From Entoloma clypeatum (lineage: Eukaryota > Basidiomycota > Agaricomycetes > Agaricales > Entolomataceae): DNA of 64,000 bases. Under the pieces are notes generated by a model. That model searched no databases. It was not told where the DNA came from and saw only the letters and a program-made list of their open reading frames with translations. Position numbers and translations under genes: made by a program. Shown one piece after another: positions 22,170-32,900 of the stretch. Location: contig OY751488.1 in NCBI GenBank assembly GCA_963565915.1, positions 496,001 to 560,000 of the forward strand, written 5' to 3'. The first letter of the stretch is position 1, and every line of letters begins with the position of its first letter.

Positions 22170-22700
22170 AGCATAACTACAACAGCCAACAGCTGCAGGC
22201 CTTTGTGAAGAAGAGATGTCGCAAGCTGAAGAGTAGAATTGATTGTAACCTGTGCGCGATGCCCCTATCAATGACTTGCTGAAAGTAAATGTGGCACAAA
22301 CCTGGGAGGATTCGCTCAGACACCCGAGCTAGATCAAAGATCTCCCCCTGCCATCGGACGAAATGGCCAACGCCTCCCTGCAATAGACATGGAGAGACTT
22401 ATCGACCGTCGGCAGCGTAGGAGGATAGGCAGAAGGAAATTCACGTCGACCCTTTGGATGGGACCCTGCGCCTTGCAATTGAGACAGCGTAGAGGCTACG
22501 GTGATAGATGCGGACGGCCCCGCCGTCGCTTCCCAGGAAACTGTGACTTGAACAGGTACGCCAATTGTTGTTGGATAAGTGTAGCTCCGTAAACGCTGCA
22601 TGGTGTGGGCGGAATACAGATCAACGCTACTCAAAAGATTTGAGGTGAAGAGATAGTCCCTCTTCAGCAACGAGAATATGCTATAAAAGTCGATGGGGGT
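22170..22700 (-). pseudogene. second WD40-like gene copy, frameshifted
   Basis: The minus strand encodes DYLFTSNLLSSVDLYSAHTM, which aligns with DSLFVSNLLNGIDLYSLCTM of the gene at 740-1,426. The next WD40 blade (GSDGGAVRIYHRS) is in another frame, so at least one frameshift separates them. It lies between the TET/JBP gene and repeat copy III. Confidence 0.5.
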
Positions 22701-23090
22701 TCAATGACGAGAAAAATAAAATCAAGGAGACCTACGTTCTTATTTAAGCTACACAGGTGGATCTTGTGTCCCAAAGCTCAACACTATACACCGCTTAAGT
22801 CAAAGAATAGTCAGTTCAAAATCAACCTTACATGACCCAAGACCCCTTGACGGTAGCGATGGGGCTTTTGCCCCCATCACAAAAATGAACACCATCTTGG
22901 AAACTTCAGGAAGTAGCATTGTGCCAGGTCCTGTAGAAGATCACCGACTACATGGAGAACACCATTGAACTTACGGAGAGACCAGACCTGGGGGTCTCTC
23001 TCAAATGAAGATGGGTGGTGGTTCGTGCTTATTAAATCTAGCTAAAACAAGCAAACTACAATGAATAGGGGGAGGATGGTGGTGGTATCA

Positions 23091-23600
23091 GAGCAAACGA
23101 AAGGGGCCCCGGCGGACTTTGAAAGCATCATAATGTAGTGAACGAGATTGCTGGTATCTCAAACTCAAGCCGTTCACTATTTGCAGTAACAATCCGCTTC
23201 GGCAATTTCCTTCCTCTTTTGTCCACTCCTCCCATCATCGTCATGTACCATTATCGTCTTTGTCACCTTTGTCTCTGGATCATTCTGAATAGTCAAACCC
23301 ATAGAGTCGTAGAATAAATAGTTCAAATGTTCATTGACAATCAATGTAAATCACACAACCAATCTGTGGCGCTCACAGACTCTGAGTGACAATGGCTAGG
23401 ATTTTACTGTCAAATTCATCCTTCGTACCAGCTACAACATCACGAAGATAGCCATCACATACGGATAGCATGCTTGGGGTAAGTCCCCGGCGTCGTATAA
23501 CGAAGTGACAAATGTTAACGGCGAAAATTGTCAGCCCATGCCATCCTGATCCATTTGCAGGTACATCCGACCCACCAAGTTTTGCCAGTGCGGCTGTCAC
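23091..23600 (-). repeat. dispersed repeat family, copy III, with conserved stem-loop
   Basis: The third copy has the perfect stem TAGTGAACG/CGTTCACTA at 23,136-23,144 and 23,171-23,179. The minus strand encodes SMGLTIQNDPETKVTKTIMV and ends EIAEADCYCK followed by TAG. A further minus frame at 23,373-23,600 contains ICHFVIRRRGLTPSMLSVCD. The sequence at 23,084-23,093 is the intact equivalent of the hAT-like insertion site. Confidence 0.55.
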
Positions 23601-24163
23601 TATGCGCCGTTCTTTGTTATCACAGCGTCACTGTCTTGTTGGACGATGTGATGTCAGGTGCAGCTGTATGGGGGTGGGGTTTTTTACAATGAGACTCTGC
23701 TCATCTCAAGGTGCATTTTCATATCTTGCTCCCATGATGCAGGCCTTAATCTGGGTAGGTCTGGCTCTAGGAATGCTCCCAAGTCAAGTACACATTTCGC
23801 GGAGCGGGTGACCAGGATATGTTTGAATCTGCCATTTGTGTTGTCGCGATGCCGCCTGAGGGGGATGACCCCGATTGCCCTCACCGCCTTGCTTGTAAGA
23901 AGTCACCCCCTTTCCATCCCTCGCATTGTTCAACACCGTCGCTCAATCTTCGCGTATATCCCACCTCCTCCACCTCTCCAACAGATGGCCCTGTGAACAG
24001 CCCATTCTGTAGCCTTCCAGAGCAATCCAACCCAGAAAAGCGCCGCTGGATCATCAGAGACCAGTTACTCCCCCTGCTTCTCGTTCATTATTGACCGACG
24101 TGCGCCCCTGAGGCAGAGCCACTGGTTGAGCATGTCGATGCCTTTGATGAGGGTCTTGATAAG
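23601..24163. other. decayed sequence, no gene assigned
   Basis: Short frames on the plus strand show no recognisable domain. Nothing else is seen. Confidence 0.3.
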
Positions 24164-24560
24164 CTAATCCCAGAGGTCAGAGGCGGTGACCATGGGAATG
24201 CACCAGTTGCCAATGGAGTCAGCGAGGACGACGGCACTGTCTTCGTGGTGGTTGAGGAACTGCAGAGAGGCTAGAGATTGGGTATGTGGATTCCACTGGG
24301 TTGAACTGCGAACCCAGACCAATGCAACGGGTGATATGCTGTTGAAGACTCCGACACTTGCTACCTCAAGCCTCTTGGCATGTCTGTTGTTTGGATGGCG
24401 AGTAAACACATGCACGGTGAGAGGAGTGCCGTTGGGGGATGGCGCGAGGAGAACAAGCCAACCGTCTCCATCCGTTTTGGCTTCCTTGATTCCTCTCCCT
24501 GCGAAGTACCCCGTGGCGCGACTTCAGGTAGCAGCTGTTGGGTAATGTGGAGCTCAAAGT
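24164..24560 (-). CDS. unrecognised coding exon
   Basis: A minus-strand open frame without frame breaks reads TDGDGWLVLLAPSPNG, TVHVFTRHPNNRHAKRLEVA and SIGNWCIPMVTASDLWD before its stop. Codon use looks genuine, but I do not recognise the family. Possible upstream exons lie at 24,570-24,790. It may belong to the repeat-associated gene set. Confidence 0.35.
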
Positions 24561-24990
24561 TTCTTGGCGCATGCCAGGGTAAGCCTTTGGTCATTCCCAT
24601 ATTTCTCCGCCGGATAAATTGTTCATAGAACCTCGTCCAATTTTGGCGGGCTCTTTGGGTTTAACAGCCGCCACAAAACAAACCTTTCCATCAACTCCTT
24701 GTTGCATCGGCCGTACCCATACCCTATTGATTCCTCACCTTGTCCTCCATGCAAAACATGAAGCGCAGAGCGCCCCTGCATATAAACATCCTGACTCACT
24801 CTCATACGCATCTATCCATGTGTTATGGATTTGAACGCCTATTACTATTTATGTTATGCTTTCCATCTTTTGTTGCACTTCCCTCTGAATCCTATCCTAC
24901 GATGGTTCTTGGATGCTTGATCCAAGAAAATCATCCGACTCCATCGCTAGCGCCACGGCTGCGACCTCCACCTTGTCCATCATGGATCCA

Positions 24991-26382
24991 CTAAAACGAT
25001 TCATCCCCATCTACCAATTCATCTTTTTTATTTTTTATTTTTTTTTGGGTCAACAATTTATATAGCAGTATACTAGGGGTACAGTCCGCTTGACATAGAA
25101 GATTGTCCATAATGAATTTCCCAAAGACATCCCATACAGGGGTGATCCTCGAGAAGGTGGGCATGTCTGGTGGCCTGGTGGGGTGGTGCAGACATTTGTA
25201 GAAAACGTGAGCGAAGTCCTCGACGGACCCCGATCCACAGTCGCATTGTTCAACTTTGTCACCAATATTGAACCTATGTCTGTAGTGGCCTATTGGGGCG
25301 TGGCTGGTGAGGCCGCGGACCATTTGGGCCGTGAGGGATTGGGAGTGACCCACATCCTTGAGCCATGTGCTGCCCTTGAGGTGGGACGGTTTCATTCGTT
25401 TAGCCCGAGGGTGGTCTTGGCGTCTGACGCATGACCTCGGGAATTGGTAGTGTCGACCGACATACTTGGGAGACTGGTACAGGTTGTTCCAGTCACTGAG
25501 CATGTCGTCAGTGAATTGCTTTGTGTTGAAGTCGAGGGATCTGGAGGCCGACTCGCCACACTCGATACGGATCGATGAAGCGAAGTCGTGCACTACATGG
25601 TGGGGTTCGAAACCATAGTCCGCACAGTCGGGGACATGGTGGAAGAAGACCTTTGATTTCATACCGGGTTCCTCAAACCAAGGAATCAGGTTACTGATGA
25701 TAGCAAGCGCAGTCGCCTGCGACGAGTGGAGGTCCGGATCTGTGGCACGTCGAATGGCGTTGACAGAGTCGGTGAAGATGTGGATTTCCTCCAGTTGGGA
25801 GAGACCCCCTAGCAGACTGACCAGGTTGGAGAACCCGTGTCCAATGGCTAAGGTTTCAGTGTCATCAGAGACTGCGAGGCCACCTGCCGCCCAGTCTTTG
25901 TTGATGGAGTACCCCATGTACCAGGTTTCCCAAGCTGCAACAGCTTCGTGGCCCGACGCAAGGGAGGGAACTGCCGCGTCCGTGACGATGACGGCGGACT
26001 TTTCGGAGCAGATGTTGGCGTCAAACACCTTGTTAACGGTGGTGAGGCGCAGCTTCCTGGCTTCGGCACGGTCCTTAGCGGTCTTGCCGCGAATAAGGGT
26101 GATGTCATGGATGATGCGCTCAGGGAAGCGGTCGAGGACGTGTTTTCCTGGCTCATTGTAGTTGTTGAATGGTGATAGGGGGACAGTCACGTTTGCACGA
26201 TATGCACATATATCAACGAGAGGGGATTTGAGGTTGTACATAAATTCCGGGGAGTACCATGGTCGTTTTGAGGGATCTTCCTCATCGCAGACCATGACGG
26301 TCATGTGTCGAGATGCAAGAGAATGCATACGGACACGGTTTCTGCAGGAGAGCTTCTTTAAGTGCAAGTGCACTGGGGGCAA
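24991..26382 (-). CDS. LINE-derived ORF with RNase H domain
   Basis: A 463-codon frame, open further upstream to about 26,490 without an ATG, begins with the segment after a LINE reverse transcriptase (GALNLVAGLPPVHLHLKKLS). It continues into RNase H (AVIVTDAAVPS, HIFTDSVNAIRRA, HHVPDCADYGFEPHH) and the C-terminal domain (SHAPIGHYRHRFNIG, QCDCGSGSVEDFAHVFYKC). The RT itself is absent. The frame has no stop of its own: it reads through the A-rich tail as lysines and asparagines into flanking DNA. Tad-like LINEs in fungi carry this RT-RNase H-CCHC order. Confidence 0.8.
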   Translation of the reverse strand: MPPVHLHLKKLSCRNRVRMHSLASRHMTVMVCDEEDPSKRPWYSPEFMYNLKSPLVDICAYRANVTVPLSPFNNYNEPGKHVLDRFPERIIHDITLIRGKTAKDRAEARKLRLTTVNKVFDANICSEKSAVIVTDAAVPSLASGHEAVAAWETWYMGYSINKDWAAGGLAVSDDTETLAIGHGFSNLVSLLGGLSQLEEIHIFTDSVNAIRRATDPDLHSSQATALAIISNLIPWFEEPGMKSKVFFHHVPDCADYGFEPHHVVHDFASSIRIECGESASRSLDFNTKQFTDDMLSDWNNLYQSPKYVGRHYQFPRSCVRRQDHPRAKRMKPSHLKGSTWLKDVGHSQSLTAQMVRGLTSHAPIGHYRHRFNIGDKVEQCDCGSGSVEDFAHVFYKCLHHPTRPPDMPTFSRITPVWDVFGKFIMDNLLCQADCTPSILLYKLLTQKKIKNKKDELVDGDESF

Positions 26383-27409
26383 GCCAGCAACGAGATTTAG
26401 GGCCCCCCTTGCGGGGGACCCTAGTATGTCACGGTTGGTCGCCGAGGGGGTGATACCCTCGGACTTATCCCAAGCTCGCCCATCCCGGAATCAACTTAGA
26501 TTCGAACCTGAGCTTATTAATCTCAGGCGGACCGACAGAGGATTTAGTACTCTCGAGCCGGATCAGGGGATTGCCCTGAGCCGCTACGGCCCACTGCCCA
26601 ACTTCGCCCGGACCATTTCCCGTTGTCAGGCAGATGGTTCGCTGATGCCGATTGGCGCGGATCCCCATTTGTCCCAACTCTCTGTCTTGCCACAGGGTCA
26701 ACCGGTTGTGCGCTTTCAGGCCTAGGCCTTACTACCGGAGTTATTGTTACATGCCCATGACTAACGACCAGCTTGACCCTAGAGGTCGATCATCAGATCT
26801 TGCCATTGTCCCCCGAAAGTTATTTATAGCAAGACCCGATCCGACACCAGGGGAGTCCGACTGGGGGAGGTGACCTGATGAGTAACCCGGCTGAGACTGG
26901 TATCTTGCAACCATCCCTCGGCATCACTCTCGGCTTGTTATTACCCTAATACCTCCTCTTATCGTCCCTTATCCTTTCGGTCCCTTTCGGGCAATGCCCC
27001 TAATCACTAGGTCACCACTTAAGGCATTACCAGCAACTTTGGAACTCGCTGGCAAGCCGGCTACTTGGGGGCTTAGTCATCATACTGGGGCGGTTTTTTA
27101 GACTGGTTCTCATCCAGGGTCTCCCAAAGTCAGCAATCATGTGACCCATTGCCATCGGCGCTGGTAACCCAGCAGCTGCCCAACTTTACTAAGGTCGGAC
27201 CGATGTTATGTGGTAACATGTTCCATCATGTGATATTATGTAACGACACATGACTACTCCGTGCACCCCCAACTTTGTGCTATCATAGGAGACATTCCCA
27301 CGATAGACTTACCAGGTAATTGGGATCAGCTGGATTCGAACCGGCGACCTTTCCCTAGGCAGCACTAGCCTAAGATGCAGACAGCATGACCGTTACGCCA
27401 GACTGCCGC
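25026..27409 (-). mobile_element. chimeric retroposon: tRNA-like head, LINE RNase H body, A-rich tail
   Basis: A perfect 15-bp duplication CTACCAATTCATCTT flanks the insert (25,011-25,025 and 27,410-27,424). On the minus strand the element begins at 27,409 with a tRNA-like head, followed by about 0.8 kb of non-LINE body containing a second B-box-like site, then a 5'-truncated LINE ORF, and ends in an A-rich tail. A tail plus a long target duplication indicates target-primed reverse transcription. The tRNA-like 5' end is not expected for a simple truncated LINE. Confidence 0.8.
27325..27409 (-). ncRNA. tRNA-like head with pol III A and B boxes
   Basis: On the minus strand TGGCGTAACGG (A-box-like, 27,390-27,400) is followed by a perfect B box GGTTCGAATCC (27,332-27,342). 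The spacing fits a tRNA with a long variable region, but acceptor strands do not pair. This resembles the head of a SINE rather than a working tRNA. Confidence 0.55.
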
Positions 27410-27593
27410 CTACCAATTCATCTTGATCACCTTTGCTGGCAGCCGGCCAGACAAAGAAGTGCCGGATGCGCGTGTTAAATCACCGTCACGAGTCGAGGAC
27501 ATGTCGATGGCGATGTCTGCCCGATTATCGCATCCGCAAATCCGGCTCAACCTCCCTCCATGTCCAAATCATCCTTTGTCTGCGCCCTGCTAG

Positions 27594-28236
27594 TCGGCGA
27601 CATCAGGTTCCACTACATCGATCTCCGTCATGGTGGCCTGCGTACCGCGCAGAGGTTTTGGACGCCCTGGCAACAATGGAACTCAAGTTTGGACTGCATG
27701 CATGTGGAGAAGATGGCCTTGCCTGGGAGGACCTTGATATCCAATGGTGCGACTTATCTTTCGTAGCGTTTTATTGGCTTTGTTGCTGACTCTCATACTT
27801 TCTTTTATCTCTTTTGCTAGCCCCGCCCATGGACTATACAGATTCCCTTACCCAAGATGCACATGCCGCAATACCCATTAAACCACCTTAAACCTCAATT
27901 CCACAAGTTCTCGCGGGAGATTATTGAGGGCTCCATTGATCCTGGCCTTGATGTCGTCTCATTTTCATGTGATGGTGCTGAAACAGAGTGAGCAGTCCAG
28001 CGAAGCCTTGTACAACAAGCTTCTCGTCAGCTGATTCAGATTACAGTGAAGAGACCCCGAGTCTTGGGCAAATTTCTTATGCAAGACCGACATGTCCTTT
28101 CAGAACAGTCCGGGATTCAATAACAGGAGCTCAAGGCAACACAAAAACTTGATCGGCGGGATAATAGTGCCGCGGCCCGCCTCTTTACTGCAACAACACA
28201 CACCTTACTCAAACTGAATCCCAGCAGCTCAGCTCA
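27594..28236. other. decayed sequence upstream of a transposase-type remnant
   Basis: No clean gene. Short plus-strand coding traces are broken by stops. Confidence 0.3.
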
Positions 28237-28620
28237 TTGTCTACCTTTTCACCTTCAGAGAACTCATTGATGCTATCAAAACCTATGTATATATATCATA
28301 ACGAACGGCTGAAGATGATTCCCCATGCTCAGTATTTTGTCAACATGTGGAAGGACTACACCAATTTCAAAATCCCCACCATTTCCTCTCCTGAGAGTAC
28401 ATCGACATCATCCCCTATCTTGTCAATGGCTTTATGTCCCTTGTTGTGATCCATCGAGATTATGTTCACAGCACATTCCCTTTGCTTCCCTGGTTTCATT
28501 CGACAGAAGCTTGCGAGCATATTTTGGAATAGCTCGATAGCTCGTCAAGGATTTCACTAGATGGATTTCGTTTATATTCTACAAAAATTGGCCATCAAAG
28601 TTTGTGAAGTGGCACTCAAT
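28237..28620 (+). pseudogene. repeat-associated gene remnant with HSTEACEHI motif
   Basis: Plus-strand frames contain ERLKMIPHAQYFVNMWKDYT, then in another frame VVIHRDYV and LLPWFHSTEACEHIFGIAR followed by a stop and VKDFTRW. I recall this block order (arginine-rich helix, 'HRD', 'PLLPWLHSTE.CEH.FG..R..VKDFT') from agaricomycete proteins related to transposable elements, with no assigned activity. Two frameshifts and a stop show it is dead. Confidence 0.4.
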
Positions 28621-28912
28621 GGACACAAGAGGGATTCAGAGATGAAAGCTTGGGCCGCGGGTGCATAAGCGGCGACAGTCAGATGAAGATGTGATCTGCA
28701 GCCGGTGCGCGGGTGGACATAAGGCTTCATGTCGACAAGTCAACTTTCAAGCTGGTGGTGCGCGCTTCTGTGGAAGATGTGTCCGCTTTGGCTGGCCTGA
28801 GGGAGGAAGGGCGTCGGCAGTCGAGGGTTATCTTGCTTGTGCACCATCAGCCGAGGGGAGATGGTGTTAACGTGAAAGGCAGGAGGTACTTACTTACTGT
28901 GCATCTGAACTG

Positions 28913-29209
28913 ATGACTTGCCTGTGGCAATGTTGCGTGGTTGATTTGCCTGAGCAGATTGCTAAAATTTCCCATCAGATTCAATCCTCCCAGGGTCCTA
29001 ACCACCACTACCTCCAGACAGCCATGGAGCCCCACCTCTACATGCTCACCCGCCTCAAATATTACACCAAGGAGCACCCTCTCGACCTACAGGTGGTACA
29101 AGAAGGTTTTTGCCGGGCGTTAGTCAACCATTCCGCCGCTATCTCGGAACGCTATGAAGGCCTGGATTGGCTTCTTGTGTGCGTTCGTGCCCCCCGTTTA
29201 TTTCAATAG
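28913..29209 (+). CDS. unrecognised short ORF
   Basis: A 98-codon frame contains LPEQIAKISHQIQSSQGPNH and EHPLDLQVVQEGFCRALVNH. It reads like genuine protein but matches nothing I recognise. It lies between a transposase-type remnant and an assembly gap. Confidence 0.3.
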   Translation: MTCLWQCCVVDLPEQIAKISHQIQSSQGPNHHYLQTAMEPHLYMLTRLKYYTKEHPLDLQVVQEGFCRALVNHSAAISERYEGLDWLLVCVRAPRLFQ

Positions 29210-29578
29210 ACTAACAATTTGGATAGGTCCGGTTATCATTCGTCCAAATGGCTCCTGAAGGCCACTATACACTTCGTGCCATCGATCGAAATGGGATGCC
29301 GTTTGCGACCATCCATCTTTTCGGCAGGACAAGGACCGAAACTCTTTGACATGGCGAGGGTGCAAGGATACCTCGGCTGCCAGATGAGGATTTTCTACCA
29401 TCGATCTCGTAGATGGTGCGTTGAATATTTTGGAAATTGTCACTCGTTGACCACGTTTCAGTTGAATCGCTACGATTGATTTCTTGGGATATCTACATTT
29501 CTTGCATTGTACAATTCAATTTCTTGCATAGTGCGTTTGGGAATATCCATACTCCATTTACCTGGCGGTGCTAACAAC

Positions 29579-29778
29579 NNNNNNNNNNNNNNNNNNNNNN
29601 NNNNNNNNNNNNNNNNNNNNNNNNNNNNNNNNNNNNNNNNNNNNNNNNNNNNNNNNNNNNNNNNNNNNNNNNNNNNNNNNNNNNNNNNNNNNNNNNNNNN
29701 NNNNNNNNNNNNNNNNNNNNNNNNNNNNNNNNNNNNNNNNNNNNNNNNNNNNNNNNNNNNNNNNNNNNNNNNNNNNNN
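29579..29778. other. assembly gap, 200 N
   Basis: Exactly 200 undetermined bases. The 5' LTR, leader and most of gag of the following gypsy copy are missing here, so the true gap is probably larger than 200 bp. Confidence 0.95.
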
Positions 29779-29974
29779 TAAAGACTGTAGCGCTCCAAAG
29801 AAGAAAGATGGTCGCAAGTGTTTCAACTGTGACCAAGAAGGCCATATCGTGCGCAACTGCCACAAGCCGAAGAACTCCGGAAGGGTTAGGAAGGTGTCCA
29901 AGGAAGATGCCGAGAATGATGAAACCACAATCTTAGAAGCCAACGAGAAGGATTTTCCCGAACGGTCCGATTAA
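29779..29974 (+). pseudogene. Gypsy-2 gag C-terminus with zinc knuckle
   Basis: The frame contains the CCHC knuckle CFNCDQEGHIVRNC and ends PERSD at 29,974. The N-terminal part is in the gap. Confidence 0.85.
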
Positions 29975-29985
29975 ACGACGCTAAG

Positions 29986-32900
29986 TTGCGACCCTTATCT
30001 ATTAAACAGACTTGCTTGCCCTGTATGACTGCAGACAATAGAACCTATGTCATCCCTGCCAAGCGAGCCGCTGTGTTGACTAAGATTGTGAAGGGAGATA
30101 AACCTCCGAAAAGACGAGAAATCAGGCTGTTAGCTCAGCTCAAAACACGACGAGGACCAAAGGTCATTCGACCTGAGGTTGACAGCGGATGTGAACGCAC
30201 ATGCATCCATCCCAGAATAGTATGTGAACAGAACCTCCCCACGCGAGGAATACCACCCATAGCAATTCTAAATGCGGATGGATCACCAAATCGACAACAG
30301 AAAGCGAGCCAACTTGCCGAAGTCAAACTGGATTTGGGAGCACATCAGGAAACCATGGAAGCAATGGTACTGGACATTGGGAGAACGGACATGCTCTTGG
30401 GACATGACTGGTTGGTACACCACAACCCCACAATCAATTGGACAACCGGCGCGGTAACATTTAACCGGTGCCCAACAACATGTCGAACCAAACACTCGGA
30501 TTTCAGGATTAACCTTGATGGTCGCAAACACCGGGTTTGCATGGTTGAGGTGCGCGACAAAGATGCACCCAAAAAGTCGGATCAGAAATGGAAGCCTGGA
30601 GACCCTATCTTGGAAGCTGTCACTCCCACACCACCTCCCACAACTAAACGACCCTCATATGTTGAACGATTTGCCCATCTTTTCGAGAAAGAGAACTTTG
30701 ATAAGATCCCAAAGGAGAGGGAATGGGACCATGGTATCGAACTTACACCGGACGCACCAAAGGAACTAGGGGGAAATACATATCCTATGACGCAAAAGGA
30801 ACAAGAGGAATTGGACGCATTCATTGACGAGGGTCTAGCAACAGGAAAGATCCGCCCGTCCAAATCCCCTTATGCCTCCCTTGCTTCTTCATCAACAAGA
30901 AGGATGGCTCCAAACGATTGGTACAAGATTACCGCATGGTCAATAAATTCACCGTCAAAGACAAGTTCCCACTCCCACAAATATCCGATCTCTTGGACAT
31001 ACTGAAAGATGCGGTCTACTTCAATAAAATGGACATCATGTGGGGCTATAACAACGTCCGGATTAAGGAGGGCGATGAATGGAAAGCTGCCTTCCTCACC
31101 AGTCGAGGATCGTTCGAACCATTGGTCATGTTTTTTGGTCTTTGCAACTCCCCGGGAACGTTCTCTCGAATGATGGCTAGTCTATTCCGGGACCAGATCC
31201 GCCGACGTATCTGCGTGATCTACATGGATGACATCGTGGTTATCGGTAAAACCAAGGAAGAACTCGCGCGAAACACTGAAGAAATCCTACAGATCCTATC
31301 GGACAATGATTTGTTCCTAAAGGAAAAGAAGTGTTTATGGGAAGTAACGAAATATCCTATATTGGGATATGTGGTTGGTGAGGGACGTGTTGAGATGGAA
31401 ACTGAGAAGGTGGATACAATTCGAAACTGGCGAGCACCCACATCAAAAAGGAAGTTCAGAAGTTCCTTGGATTTGCTAACTTCTATCGACGTTTTATTGA
31501 AGGGTACTCAAACATCGCAAAACCTCTCACCGCGCTCACAGGCGGTACGGCATTTACTTGGGGACCAACAGAGCAGCAAGCTTTTGAAGGTCTCATACGG
31601 GCAATTACATCGGCACCAGTCTTGGCATTACCGAAACCAGAGGGACAGTTCAGGGTTGAAACCGATGCATCGGGCTATGCAATTGGAGCAGTACTCTCTC
31701 AGAAGCAAGACGACAAATGGCACCCCATCGTGTTCTTGTCGCGGACCATGTCCCCGGCCAAACAGAATTACGAGATATATGACAAGGAACTCCTGGCAGT
31801 CGTGGAAGCATTGAAAGATTGGAGACACTATCTGCTTGAAGCCAGGGAACATTTCGAGATCTTGACCGATCACAAGAACCTGGAATATTTCCGTCGTCCC
31901 CAGGACCTGAATCAACGACAGCAACACTGGAAAATGAAGTTACAAGACTATGACTTCAAATTATGGCATGTGCCCGGCAAGACCAATGCAAAAGCGGACA
32001 TCCTGTCACGCTTACCCTGGTATGAAGCGGAACTCGAACCACTGGACAGTGACCAAATGCTCAGGAGGGGACTATTCTTGAAACGGTTGGAATCAGAAGG
32101 ACGTGGTACAAATGGGGATGTTCACAGAGGAACAATTCTTTGAAGGGGGTGAAACATCTGATTCCATCAAAATTGGAAACGTCACGACCATTGAAAATCC
32201 GTGGATCGCACGCATCAAGGGTTCAAACCGCATGGAGACAGAAGTAGCCCAGGGCCTAAAAAAGAATCCTCATTGGTATCAGCAGGAGAATGGGATCACC
32301 TATGCAGGAGAATGAGTCTATGTCCCGCCAGACCCACAATTACAACAAGAATTAATGTTTGAGTCACATGATGCACCAGTGGCTGGACATCCAGGACAGT
32401 ACCGGACACATGAACTCCTCACTCGCACCTACTGGTGGCCTACCATACTGCATGATGTGAAGAAGTACGTGAAGGGTTGCGACACTTGTCAACGCAACAA
32501 GATTAACCAACAAAAGCGACATGCTCCGCTACACCCCCATGCAGCACCAAGTCACCCATGGGAAGACATAGGAATCGACATCGTGGGACCAATACCAGAA
32601 TCTGATGGAAAAAACGCAATTCTGGTCATCACAGATAGACATTTGAAGATGCTTCACCTCATTCCGACAACCGTGGAACTATCAGCCGAAGGATTAGCCA
32701 AGATCTATCGGGATCAGATATGGAAGCTTCATGGAATCCCCAAGAAGATCATCAGCGATAGGGGACCGCAGTTCGCCGCGAAGTTCATGGAGGTACTCTG
32801 CCGCATGTTAGGGATCAAGAGGAACCTGTCCACCGCATACCACCCACAGACTGATGGACAGGCCGAGCGATCGCATCAGGAAACGGAAGCATTCTTACGA

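Larger units (their letters stand above)
24982..27593 (+). pseudogene. reading frame split by the chimeric retroposon
   Basis: The frame begins ATGGATCCACTAAAACG at 24,982 and runs into the target duplication. It continues in phase at 27,425 (TFAGSRPDKEVPDARVKSPS) to a TAG at 27,591-27,593 if the insert and one duplication copy are ignored. The short product (about 70 residues) is not recognised and may itself be one exon of a longer gene. The open phase across the junction shows the pre-insertion sequence. Confidence 0.45.

Noticed and set aside
25697..26161. 154-codon plus-strand ORF
   Set aside because: It lies antisense to the LINE RNase H ORF and shows no domain.
26876..26910. Second isolated CTGATGA string
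   Set aside because: No closed stem II and no GAAA at the required distance.
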